Under the pieces are notes generated by a model, which saw nothing but the letters and a program-made list of their open reading frames with translations, did no database searches and was not told the origin of the DNA. Shown here one piece after another: positions 52,507-60,143 of a DNA stretch of 64,000 bases. The position numbers were made by a program, and so were the translations under genes. The stretch lies in NCBI RefSeq assembly GCF_010499245.1, contig NZ_JAAGOW010000002.1, positions 1-64,000 on the forward strand. Reading direction: 5' to 3'. Source of the stretch: Variovorax sp. WS11 (lineage in GTDB: Bacteria > Pseudomonadota > Gammaproteobacteria > Burkholderiales > Burkholderiaceae_C). The first letter of the stretch is position 1; every line of letters starts with the position of its first letter.

Positions 52507-53751
52507 ATGAACGATCTGCTGAAACCGAAACTGAGCCGCCGCCGCATCCTGCAGGCTGCCGCCGTTGGCGCCGTCGGGCTCGACCCCGCCCTGCGCGCTG
52601 CCGTCTGGGCCCAAGGCTCCGACAAGCCCGAGAAGGAGGAGGTCAAGATCGGTTTCATCCCGCTCACCGACTGCGCCAGCGTGGTAATGGCCTCGGTGCT
52701 GGGCATCGACAAGAAGTACGGCGTGAAGATCGTGCCCAGCAAGGAAGCCAGCTGGGCCGGCGTGCGCGACAAGCTGGTCAACGGCGAACTCGACATGGCC
52801 CATGTGCTCTACGGCCTGATCTACGGCGTGCACCTCGGCATCAGCGGCCCCAAGAAGGACATGGCCGTGCTGATGACCCTCAACAACAACGGCCAGGCGA
52901 TCACGCTGTCGAAGAAGCTGGCCGACAAGGGTGCGGTCGACGGCGCCTCGCTGGCCAAGCTGATTGCCACCGAAAAGCGCGAATACACCTTCGCCCAGAC
53001 CTTCCCGACCGGCACCCACGCCATGTGGCTTTACTACTGGCTGGCCTCGGCGGGCATCGACCCCTTCAAGGACGTGAAGAACATCGTGGTGCCCCCGCCC
53101 CAGATGGTGGCCAACATGCGTGTGGGCAACATGGACGGCTACTGCGTCGGCGAGCCTTGGGGCCAGCGCGCCATCATGGACGGCATCGGCATCACCGCTG
53201 TGACCACGCAGGACATCTGGAAGGACCATCCGGAGAAAGTGCTGGGCACCACCTCTGACTTCGTCAAGAAGTACCCCAACACCGCACGTGCGGTGACGGC
53301 CGCGATCCTGGAGGCCGGCAAATGGATCGACACCGGCCTGCAGAACAAGAACAAGATGGCCGAGACCATCGCCGACAAGAGCTACGTCAACACCAGCGTG
53401 GACGCCATCAACCAGCGCATCCTGGGCCGCTACACCAACGGCCTCGGCAAGAACTGGGACGACCCCAACCACATGAAGTTCTACAACGACGGCGCGGTGA
53501 GCTTCCCCTACCTGTCCGACGGCATGTGGTTCCTCACGCAGCACAAGCGCTGGGGCCTGCTGAAGGAGCACCCCGACTACCTCAAGGTCGCCACCGAGAT
53601 CAACCGCATCGACATCTACAAGCAGGCCGCGGCGGCCACCAAGACCTCCGTGCCCAAGGACGCGATGCGCACCAGCAAGCTGATCGACGGCGCGGTGTGG
53701 GACGGGAAGAACCCGAAGCAGTACGCCGATTCCTTCAAGCTGCACGTCTGA
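52507..53751 (+). CDS. Nitrate ABC transporter substrate-binding protein (NrtA/NasF family)
   Basis: The 414-residue protein has a twin-arginine signal (LSRRRILQAAAVGAVG) and a CmpA/NrtA-type binding domain: VKIGFIPLTDCASVVMA, then FPTGTHAMWLYYWLASAGI and GYCVGEPWGQRA. These contact nitrate in NrtA. It is the first gene after the regulated leader, followed by permease and ATPase. Export of the folded protein by Tat is predicted from the motif. Confidence 0.9.
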   Translation: MNDLLKPKLSRRRILQAAAVGAVGLDPALRAAVWAQGSDKPEKEEVKIGFIPLTDCASVVMASVLGIDKKYGVKIVPSKEASWAGVRDKLVNGELDMAHVLYGLIYGVHLGISGPKKDMAVLMTLNNNGQAITLSKKLADKGAVDGASLAKLIATEKREYTFAQTFPTGTHAMWLYYWLASAGIDPFKDVKNIVVPPPQMVANMRVGNMDGYCVGEPWGQRAIMDGIGITAVTTQDIWKDHPEKVLGTTSDFVKKYPNTARAVTAAILEAGKWIDTGLQNKNKMAETIADKSYVNTSVDAINQRILGRYTNGLGKNWDDPNHMKFYNDGAVSFPYLSDGMWFLTQHKRWGLLKEHPDYLKVATEINRIDIYKQAAAATKTSVPKDAMRTSKLIDGAVWDGKNPKQYADSFKLHV

Positions 53752-53761
53752 GGAGCAAGCC

Positions 53762-54691
53762 ATGGTCAGTGCCGTCTTTCACTCGCCGCTCGAAGCCGCC
53801 GCCGGGCATGTCGCCGCCCCCGCGATCTCCAAGAGCATCGCCTCCGCGCCATTGGCCGCGGTGGCGCCCGTGCAGGAGGCGCCCGAGCGCACCCCGCGCA
53901 CGCCGCGCGACTTCAGCTGGATCTGGCTGCGCGTGCTGCCGCCGATTCTGGGCTTCGGGCTCCTGGTCCTGGTCTGGGAACTGGTCGCGCTGAAAAGCAC
54001 CAACGGCTTTCCGTCGCCGGGCACCGTCTGGCAACAGGCGCTGACCGTGTTCAGCGACCCTTTCTACAGCAAGGGCCCCAACGACCAGGGCGTGGGCTGG
54101 AACGTGCTCTCCTCGCTGCAGCGCGTGGCGCTGGGCTTTGGGCTGGCGGCGGCGGTCGGCATCCCGGCGGGCTTCGCGATCGGCCGCTTCAGCTTCCTCG
54201 CGCGCATGTTCAACCCGCTGATCAGCCTGCTGCGTCCGGTCTCGCCGCTGGCCTGGCTGCCGATCGGCCTGCTGGTCTTCAAGGGCGCCAACCCGGCCGC
54301 CATCTGGACCATCTTCATCTGCTCGATCTGGCCCATGATCATCAACACCGCGGTAGGCGTGCAGCGCGTGCCCAGCGACTACATGAACGTGGCGCGCGTG
54401 CTCAATCTCTCCGAGTGGAAGATCCTCACCAAGATCCTGTTCCCCGCCGTGCTGCCCTACATGCTCACCGGCGTGCGCCTGGCGGTCGGCACCGCCTGGC
54501 TGGTGATCGTCGCCGCCGAGATGCTGACCGGCGGCGTCGGCATCGGCTTCTGGGTCTGGGACGAATGGAACAACCTCAACGTCGCCAACATCATCATCGC
54601 GATCTTCGTGATCGGCATCGTCGGGCTGGTGCTCGAGTTCGCCCTGATCCGGATCGCCACGGCATTCACGTTCGAAGAGGTGAAAGCATGA
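53762..54691 (+). CDS. Nitrate ABC transporter permease (NrtB family)
   Basis: The 309-residue membrane protein has a hydrophilic N-terminus of about 50 residues, then six helices and the EAA loop (LNLSEWKILTKILFPAVLPYMLTGVR, partly quoted as WKILTKILFPAVLPY) that docks with the ATPase. It belongs to the nitrate/sulfonate/taurine permease family. Its stop overlaps the ATPase start by four bases. Confidence 0.92.
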   Translation: MVSAVFHSPLEAAAGHVAAPAISKSIASAPLAAVAPVQEAPERTPRTPRDFSWIWLRVLPPILGFGLLVLVWELVALKSTNGFPSPGTVWQQALTVFSDPFYSKGPNDQGVGWNVLSSLQRVALGFGLAAAVGIPAGFAIGRFSFLARMFNPLISLLRPVSPLAWLPIGLLVFKGANPAAIWTIFICSIWPMIINTAVGVQRVPSDYMNVARVLNLSEWKILTKILFPAVLPYMLTGVRLAVGTAWLVIVAAEMLTGGVGIGFWVWDEWNNLNVANIIIAIFVIGIVGLVLEFALIRIATAFTFEEVKA

Positions 54692-55494
54692 GCGATTCGA
54701 AGTTCATCCAGATCGAGGGCGTGGAGCAGCGCTTCAAGACGCCCAAGGGCAGCTTCCTGGCGCTGCGCGACATCGACCTGCACGTCGCCAAGGGCGAGTT
54801 CATCACGCTGATCGGGCACTCGGGCTGCGGCAAGTCCACGCTGCTGAACCTGATCGCCGGGCTGGCCACGCCCACGCAAGGTGCGCTGCTCTGCGCCAAC
54901 CGCGAAATCAAGGGCCCGGGCCCGGAGCGCGCCGTGGTGTTCCAGAACCACTCCCTGCTGCCCTGGCTCAGCTGCTACGAGAACGTCTACCTCGCGGTGG
55001 AGCGCGTGTTCGCGGCCACCGAGAACCGGGCGCAGCTCAAGGCGCGCACCGAAGCGGCGCTGGCGCTGGTCGGCCTCACGCCTGCCGCGCAAAAGCGCCC
55101 CGGCGAGATCTCGGGCGGCATGAAGCAGCGCGTGGGCATCGCCCGCGCCCTGTCGATGGAACCCAAGGTGCTGCTGATGGACGAGCCCTTCGGCGCCCTC
55201 GACGCGCTCACCCGCGCCAAGCTGCAGGACGAGCTGCTGGCCATCGTGCAGAAGACGCACAGCACGGTCGTGATGGTCACGCACGACGTCGACGAGGCGG
55301 TGCTGCTGTCCGACCGCATCGTCATGCTCACCAACGGCCCGGCCGCCACCATCGGCGAGGTGCTGGCGGTCGACCTGCCGCGCCCGCGCAACCGCGTCGA
55401 GCTGGCGGAAGACCCGGTCTACGTCCACGCCCGCAAGGCCGTGATCGACTTCCTCTACACGCGGCAAGCGCACGTGGAGAAGGCCGCGGCCTGA
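54688..55494 (+). CDS. Nitrate ABC transporter ATP-binding protein (NrtD-like)
   Basis: The 268-residue ATPase shows Walker A GHSGCGKSTL, signature ISGGMKQRVGIARA and Walker B VLLMDEPFGALD. It lacks the binding-protein-like extension of NrtC, so it corresponds to NrtD or NasD. ATG 54688 overlaps the permease stop (ATGA). It energises nitrate uptake. The gene converges with the second ANTAR gene 21 bases away. Confidence 0.92.
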   Translation: MSDSKFIQIEGVEQRFKTPKGSFLALRDIDLHVAKGEFITLIGHSGCGKSTLLNLIAGLATPTQGALLCANREIKGPGPERAVVFQNHSLLPWLSCYENVYLAVERVFAATENRAQLKARTEAALALVGLTPAAQKRPGEISGGMKQRVGIARALSMEPKVLLMDEPFGALDALTRAKLQDELLAIVQKTHSTVVMVTHDVDEAVLLSDRIVMLTNGPAATIGEVLAVDLPRPRNRVELAEDPVYVHARKAVIDFLYTRQAHVEKAAA

Positions 55495-55515
55495 CCCGCA
55501 CCGCCGAACACCGGC

Positions 55516-56793
55516 TCAGGACATGATGACCTGCAGACTGTGTTCGTACGAGGCGGTGAGCCGGTCGAAGGTATCGGCGAGCACCTCCGTGGCGCGCACC
55601 AGGTCGGCGCGGCCCTCGGCCCGGTCGGCCTGGCGCACGCCGCGCACCAGCCGCAGCCACTCGTCGCGCGCGCCGCTGAGCGCGGCGCGGATCTCGGGCG
55701 AGCTCAGCGGCGCGCGTTCCAGCTCCAGCAGCGAGGCTTCGAAGGCGTCCATCGTCGATGCCAGCTGGGCGCTCCACGCCCCCTCCGGCAGCATCGAGGC
55801 AAGCAGCGCGTCCTTGGCCAGGCGCTGCGCCCGCATGCGCTGCCGGCCGCAGAGATTGACGATGCGCAGCGCCCGCCGGCCGGCCGAGGACTCCAGCACG
55901 TCCGTGAGCGCCTCGGCAGCGTTCAGCAAGGCCTCGGCACTGGCATCGATGTCGGTCAGCGCCGCAGGTCCGGGCCGCGCTGCCAGTGCCGCGTCCAGGG
56001 CCTCCCACGCCGAGCGCACCGCACCCAACGCCTGCATGCTGGTCGCGTCCAGCGGGAGGCCGGCGAGATGAGCGAGGTTGTCCTTGACCCGTTCGACCGA
56101 CTCGGTGCGCAGCGTGCGGCTGCGGCGCGCATCCACGCCCGCGAGCGCCTGCGCCGCCAGGCGCACCAGCCGCTGCGAGAGCATGCGCAGCTGGCCGGCG
56201 CGGTTGATGGCCTCGGCCCACTGCGCGGCCTCGACCACCGAGCGCGAGAGCTCGCCGACGCGCAGGTTGGCATGCATCGCCGCGCCGCGCAGCAGCCCGA
56301 AGGCGGCGTCCTCGCCGATGCCGCGCGCCGTCATCAGAAGCCCCTTGGCGCGGTCCACCCACTTGCGCTCGTCGAGGTGTGCGAGCGAGCGCGCCAGTGT
56401 GTCGCGCAGCGCCGCCTCGCGCTGCCAGCGCGCCTGCGCACACGCGAGCACGGCGCGCAGGGTCGACGCATCCAGGGTGTCAGCGCACGACCAGGCCTGC
56501 ACGCCCAACCCGACGAGTTCTTCATGCACCTGCGGCGGCAGCGGCTCGCTGACCACGACGACCGGCAGCGGCGGCGCGCCGGCCCAGGCCTGCAGCGCGG
56601 CCTGCAGCCCGGGGATCGATGCCGGCTCGTGAACCAGCACCTGCTGCGGCGCGAGCAAGGCAGCCTCCTGCACCATCGTGTCGCAGGTGGCCCATCCGAT
56701 GGCCGCCGCATCCGCGTCCGCCAGGATCTGGCGCAGTGCTTTGGACGGCGCATCGGCAACGGGATCGGGCAGGACGAGCAGGAGTCGGTTCAT
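55516..56793 (-). CDS. Pseudo-receiver/ANTAR protein with twin P-box C-terminus
   Basis: The 425-residue cytoplasmic protein has three parts. Residues 1-125 resemble a response receiver, but the phospho-accepting Asp position falls in VLVHEP and is lost. Residues about 138-190 form an ANTAR domain (DERKWVDRAKGLLMTARG). The C-terminal 230 residues carry two PilJ/NarX-type P-box segments, INRAGQLRMLSQRLV (196-210) and VNLCGRQRMRAQRLAK (312-327), the kind that binds nitrate or nitrite in NarX. It faces the narK gene divergently. It likely senses nitrate in the cytoplasm and acts by antitermination, but this is inference. Confidence 0.82.
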   Translation of the reverse strand: MNRLLLVLPDPVADAPSKALRQILADADAAAIGWATCDTMVQEAALLAPQQVLVHEPASIPGLQAALQAWAGAPPLPVVVVSEPLPPQVHEELVGLGVQAWSCADTLDASTLRAVLACAQARWQREAALRDTLARSLAHLDERKWVDRAKGLLMTARGIGEDAAFGLLRGAAMHANLRVGELSRSVVEAAQWAEAINRAGQLRMLSQRLVRLAAQALAGVDARRSRTLRTESVERVKDNLAHLAGLPLDATSMQALGAVRSAWEALDAALAARPGPAALTDIDASAEALLNAAEALTDVLESSAGRRALRIVNLCGRQRMRAQRLAKDALLASMLPEGAWSAQLASTMDAFEASLLELERAPLSSPEIRAALSGARDEWLRLVRGVRQADRAEGRADLVRATEVLADTFDRLTASYEHSLQVIMS

Positions 56794-56845
56794 GGGAGGT
56801 TGGCCTCAGGCGCTCGGAGCATAGGCGAAGCGCTGGGTGGGTGGC

Positions 56846-56860
56846 AGGCACGCGTCTTGC
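56846..56860 (+). promoter_or_regulatory. Sigma-54 promoter of narK
   Basis: AGGCAC-GCGTC-TTGC matches the -24/-12 consensus with GG-N10-GC spacing and is almost the same as the nas promoter (GGCACGCG-CTTGC shared). It predicts a start near 56872, right before the ANTAR-type hairpin. Confidence 0.75.
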
Positions 56861-56872
56861 GTGTCAGAGGGC

Positions 56873-56892
56873 GTGGTGTAACGAAGCACCGC
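56873..56892 (+). promoter_or_regulatory. ANTAR-type hexaloop hairpin at the start of the narK leader
   Basis: GTGGTGT pairs with GCACCGC (seven pairs, two of them G-T) around the loop AACGAA, again with A1 and G4. The loop shares AACG with the nas leader hairpin, which supports recognition by the same or a related ANTAR protein. It would be at the very 5' end of the transcript. Confidence 0.65.
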
Positions 56893-56958
56893 TTTGGTGA
56901 AGTCCTCGGCCAGCGCGCCGACCCGGATCCCGGCAGGGAGCCGCTCACCGCCAGTCCA

Positions 56959-56990
56959 TCCCGCCGCAGCCCGGCGGGACACCCCCCTTT
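56959..56990 (+). terminator. Terminator-like hairpin in the narK leader
   Basis: TCCCGCCG pairs perfectly with CGGCGGGA around CAGCC and is followed by CACCCCCCTTT. It lies about 80 bases before the narK start, inside the transcript, so it would act as an attenuator. The T-run is short. Confidence 0.5.
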
Positions 56991-57062
56991 CATCGCCCAT
57001 CCACGCAGCCGCGCCACGGTTGCGCGGATGCTTTTCGCATAGCCATCGCCACCGCCAACGCC

Positions 57063-58340
57063 ATGTCCAGCTTCAAGTCCTTCCTGCGCTCCGGGCACGC
57101 ACCCACCCTCTTCGCGGCATTTTTCTACTTCATGTTCTCGTGCTGCATCTGGGTGCTGAACGGCGCGATGGCGCCTTTCATCAGCGAGACCTTCCAGCTC
57201 ACCCCCGCGCAGAAGGGCCTGATGTTGTCGATCCCGATCATCGCGGGCGCGCTGATGCGCTTCCCGCTCGGCATCCTGTCGCAGTACATCGGCCGCAAGA
57301 ACGCCACGCTGGTGGAAATGGGCCTGATCGCGGTGGCGATGCTGTTCGGCTTCTTCATGGTGCACAGCTTCAACGACCTGCTGGCGATGGGCGTGCTGCT
57401 GGGCATCGCGGGCGCCAGCTTCGGCGTGGCCCTGTCGCTGGGCTCGGGCTCCTTCCCGCCGCAGAACAAGGGCCTGGCGATGGGCCTGGTGGGCGCGGGC
57501 AACGTGGGCACGGCGCTGTCGGTGCTGGTCGCACCGCCGCTGGCGCAGTGGCTCGGCTGGCAGGCCGTCTACGGCGTGGCGGCGGTAGCCATTCTGGTCC
57601 CGATGGCGGTGATGGCGCTCTTCGCGCAGGAGCCGCCGGACGTCGACAGCCACGCCAGCCTGCGCGAGCACATGGCCTGCCTGTTCGAGAAGGACGGCTG
57701 GGCCTTCAGCCTGATCTACGGCATCACCTTCGGCGGCTTCATCGGCCTCATCACCTTCCTGCCCTCCTACTACTACGATCAGTTCGGCGTGAGCAAGGTG
57801 CAAGCGGGGCAGCTGACGATGCTGGCGGCCTTCATGGGCGCCGCGGTGCGCGTGATGGGCGGATGGATCTCCGACCGCTGGGGCGGCGTCAACACGCTGA
57901 CGCTGGTGCTGGTGGTGTCGGCCGTCACGCTGGCGCTCATCGGCTTCACGTCGAGCTCGCTGGCGCTGACCACGCTGCTGCTGATCGTCTGCTTCGCTGC
58001 GCTGGGCGCGGGCAACGGCGCACTGTTCCAGCTGGTGCCGCTGCGCTGGCCCACCACCACGGCGGTAGCCGGCTCGATGATCGGCGAGATCGGCGCCCTG
58101 GGCGGCGGCCTGGTGCCCAATGCGATGGGCCTGTCGAAGCAGTACCTCGGCAGCTACACCTGGGGCTTCGTGCTGTTCGCGGTGCTCGCCCTGGTGATGC
58201 TGGGCGTGATGCGGTTCATGCAGATCCGCTGGACCCGCACCTGGGCAGAAAAAGGCGGCCGCGCGCGCACTGCGCCGCACGCCGCGAACCACGAGGCCGA
58301 TCGACCGGTGCGCCCCATGCGCCGCAGCGCCGGACGGTAG
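57063..58340 (+). CDS. narK: Nitrate/nitrite MFS transporter (NarK/NasA family)
   Basis: The 425-residue protein has twelve expected helices and both nitrate signature motifs: GAGNVGTALSVLVAP in helix 5 and GEIGALGGGLVPNAMG in helix 11. The conserved arginines of helices 2 and 8 appear in ALMRFPLG and AAVRVMGGW. It imports nitrate or exchanges it for nitrite. A basic C-terminal tail of about 30 residues follows. It is a second uptake route besides the ABC transporter and ends convergent to the kinase gene. Confidence 0.93.
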   Translation: MSSFKSFLRSGHAPTLFAAFFYFMFSCCIWVLNGAMAPFISETFQLTPAQKGLMLSIPIIAGALMRFPLGILSQYIGRKNATLVEMGLIAVAMLFGFFMVHSFNDLLAMGVLLGIAGASFGVALSLGSGSFPPQNKGLAMGLVGAGNVGTALSVLVAPPLAQWLGWQAVYGVAAVAILVPMAVMALFAQEPPDVDSHASLREHMACLFEKDGWAFSLIYGITFGGFIGLITFLPSYYYDQFGVSKVQAGQLTMLAAFMGAAVRVMGGWISDRWGGVNTLTLVLVVSAVTLALIGFTSSSLALTTLLLIVCFAALGAGNGALFQLVPLRWPTTTAVAGSMIGEIGALGGGLVPNAMGLSKQYLGSYTWGFVLFAVLALVMLGVMRFMQIRWTRTWAEKGGRARTAPHAANHEADRPVRPMRRSAGR

Positions 58341-58372
58341 TGACCATGCGCCGCCCCTTCCCCCTCTCGCGC

Positions 58373-60079
58373 TCAGCGCGGCAGGAACAGAAGCCAGTAG
58401 ACGAGCAGCGCGTTGAAGAGCAGCGACGCGGCCAGCCCGAGCTTCCACAGCAAGGCCGGATCGCGCCGCGCGAGCGGCGTGGCGGCCGGCGCGCCGACCG
58501 GGCGGGCGGCGCCGCGCTCCAGCGCGAGCAGCATCTCCTCGGCGGTCTCGAAGCGCTGCCGCTGATCGCGCGCCACCGCCTTGCGCACCAAGTGGTCGAG
58601 CCACATCGGCACGTCGGGCCGGATGCGCGACAGGGCGGCCGGATCGCGCCGGTAGCGCGCGCCCTGGTAGGGCTCGATCTCGCCGTAGGGCAAGCGCCCG
58701 CACAGCCACTGGTACAGCACCACGCCCAGCGCGAACAGGTCGCTGCCGGCATCGGGCAAGGCGCCCTCCCATTGTTCCGGGTTCATGAAGCTGGGCGTGC
58801 CCGCATGCAGCTCGCGCTGTGCCGCGCCTTCGCGGCCGGACAGCGCCACGCCCAGGTCGAGGATGCGCCAGTGCCCGTCCTCGCCCAGGTGCAGGTTGCC
58901 GGGCTTGATGTCCCGGTGCACCACGCCATGGCGGTGCAGCCGGCCGAGCGCCTTGCAGATCTGCGTCGCGGCCTCGACCACCTGCGCGACGCTCGGGCGG
59001 GCGCCCGCGCGCAGCATCTGCTCGATGGTGCGACCGCCATGCCAGTCGAACACGGTGTAGAGCGCGCTGGCGTCGTCGCCGCGCTCGTGCACGCGCACGA
59101 AGCCAGGCTCGCCGCGGGCGCCCACCCGCAAGCCCAGCCAGGCCTCGTGGGCGAGCATGGCGCGTTCTTCGGGGTCGCTGGCGCGCGAGGGGTGCAGGGT
59201 CTTGATCGCCACCAGCGCGCGGGTCTGCGCATCGCGGGCCTGGTAGAGGCGATGCACGCCGGTGTCGGCGACCAGCGCGGTGATCGCGTAGCCGTCCAGC
59301 ACATCGCCCACTTTCAGCGCGACGGGCGGCGCCAGCCGCCGCGCATCGCCCAGCTCGTCGTGCAGCTGGCGCGCGTCCAGGCCCAGCACGCGGATGACCA
59401 GGGCCGTGGCGTTGTCGCGGGTGCCCGCGGCGATCGCGGCGTCGACCAGGGCATCGCTGGCCTGCTGCGCGCTGGTGGCCAGCGCGATCTCGGCCACGCG
59501 CGCGGGCTTCAGCACGCCATGCACCCCGTCGGTGCTGAGCACGAAGCAGTCGCCTACGCGCAGCTCGCCCTGCAGGTAGTCGACGCGCACATGGTCGTCC
59601 AGCCCCACGGCGCGCGTCAGGCGGCTGCGCAGGTCCGGATGGTCCAGCGCGTGGTCGACGGTCAGCGGCGTGGCCGCGCCCTCGCCCTTGCGCACGCGCC
59701 AGGCGCGCGTGTCGCCCACGTGGGCCAGCGTGTAGCTCTGGCCGTGCAGGGCCAGCGCCGTGAGCGTGGTCATGGCGCCGTCGTGGCGGCGGCGCCGGTT
59801 GTGGTCGGCCAGCCAGGCGTTCTGGGCGGCGATCAGCCGGTCCATGGCCACCGTCGGCTCCCAGGTGTCGGGCGTGGCGAAGTAGTCGCCCAGCAAGCCG
59901 ATCACGGTGGTCTGCGCCGCCTCCAGCCCGTGGCCGCCGGACGAGACGCCGTCGGCGATCGCCGCGATCAGGCCGCGCGACTCCTCCCCGCGCGGCGCAT
60001 GCACCGCGCCGGCGAAGTCCTCGTTCTGCGGGCGCGGCCCGCGATGGCTGCTGTAGCCGATTTCAACCTCGAAGCTCAT
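58373..60079 (-). CDS. PP2C phosphatase-Ser/Thr kinase fusion protein
   Basis: The 568-residue protein has an N-terminal PP2C phosphatase domain (residues 1-240; QNEDF, ADGVSSGGHG, VGDTRAW, LSTDGVHG and TRDNATALV) and a C-terminal eukaryotic-type kinase domain (about 265-530; Lys in VAIKTLHP, HRDIKPGNLHL, DLG in place of DFG), followed by a membrane helix (LWKLGLAASLLFNALLVYWL). The glycine-rich loop of the kinase is weak. Both activities in one chain suggest a switchable phospho-control. Its location between narK and nirB suggests nitrate metabolism as the target. ATG 60079 was used. Confidence 0.88.
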   Translation of the reverse strand: MSFEVEIGYSSHRGPRPQNEDFAGAVHAPRGEESRGLIAAIADGVSSGGHGLEAAQTTVIGLLGDYFATPDTWEPTVAMDRLIAAQNAWLADHNRRRRHDGAMTTLTALALHGQSYTLAHVGDTRAWRVRKGEGAATPLTVDHALDHPDLRSRLTRAVGLDDHVRVDYLQGELRVGDCFVLSTDGVHGVLKPARVAEIALATSAQQASDALVDAAIAAGTRDNATALVIRVLGLDARQLHDELGDARRLAPPVALKVGDVLDGYAITALVADTGVHRLYQARDAQTRALVAIKTLHPSRASDPEERAMLAHEAWLGLRVGARGEPGFVRVHERGDDASALYTVFDWHGGRTIEQMLRAGARPSVAQVVEAATQICKALGRLHRHGVVHRDIKPGNLHLGEDGHWRILDLGVALSGREGAAQRELHAGTPSFMNPEQWEGALPDAGSDLFALGVVLYQWLCGRLPYGEIEPYQGARYRRDPAALSRIRPDVPMWLDHLVRKAVARDQRQRFETAEEMLLALERGAARPVGAPAATPLARRDPALLWKLGLAASLLFNALLVYWLLFLPR

Positions 60080-60143
60080 GGCGCGCGATTGTCTACGCAA
60101 GCCATGGCCACCCAATTTGCTTGAGTCCAGAAAGGTCCACCCC
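60080..60143. promoter_or_regulatory. Divergent kinase-nirB promoter region
   Basis: Only 64 bases separate these divergent genes. TGGC and TTGC elements occur but with one base too many between GG and GC for a good sigma-54 site. CAAGC and GCTTG form a small inverted repeat. An AAAGG ribosome binding site precedes nirB. Confidence 0.35.

Larger units (their letters stand above)
56794..57062 (+). promoter_or_regulatory. narK leader and promoter region
   Basis: This 269-base region separates the second ANTAR gene and narK. It contains a sigma-54 promoter, an ANTAR-type hairpin and a terminator-like hairpin, listed separately. The last 83 bases before narK contain no further strong structure and no clear ribosome binding site. 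Confidence 0.6.

Noticed and set aside
60100..60118. Possible sigma-54 promoter before nirB (TGGC and TTGC elements)
   Set aside because: There are 11 bases instead of 10 between GG and GC, a spacing normally inactive.
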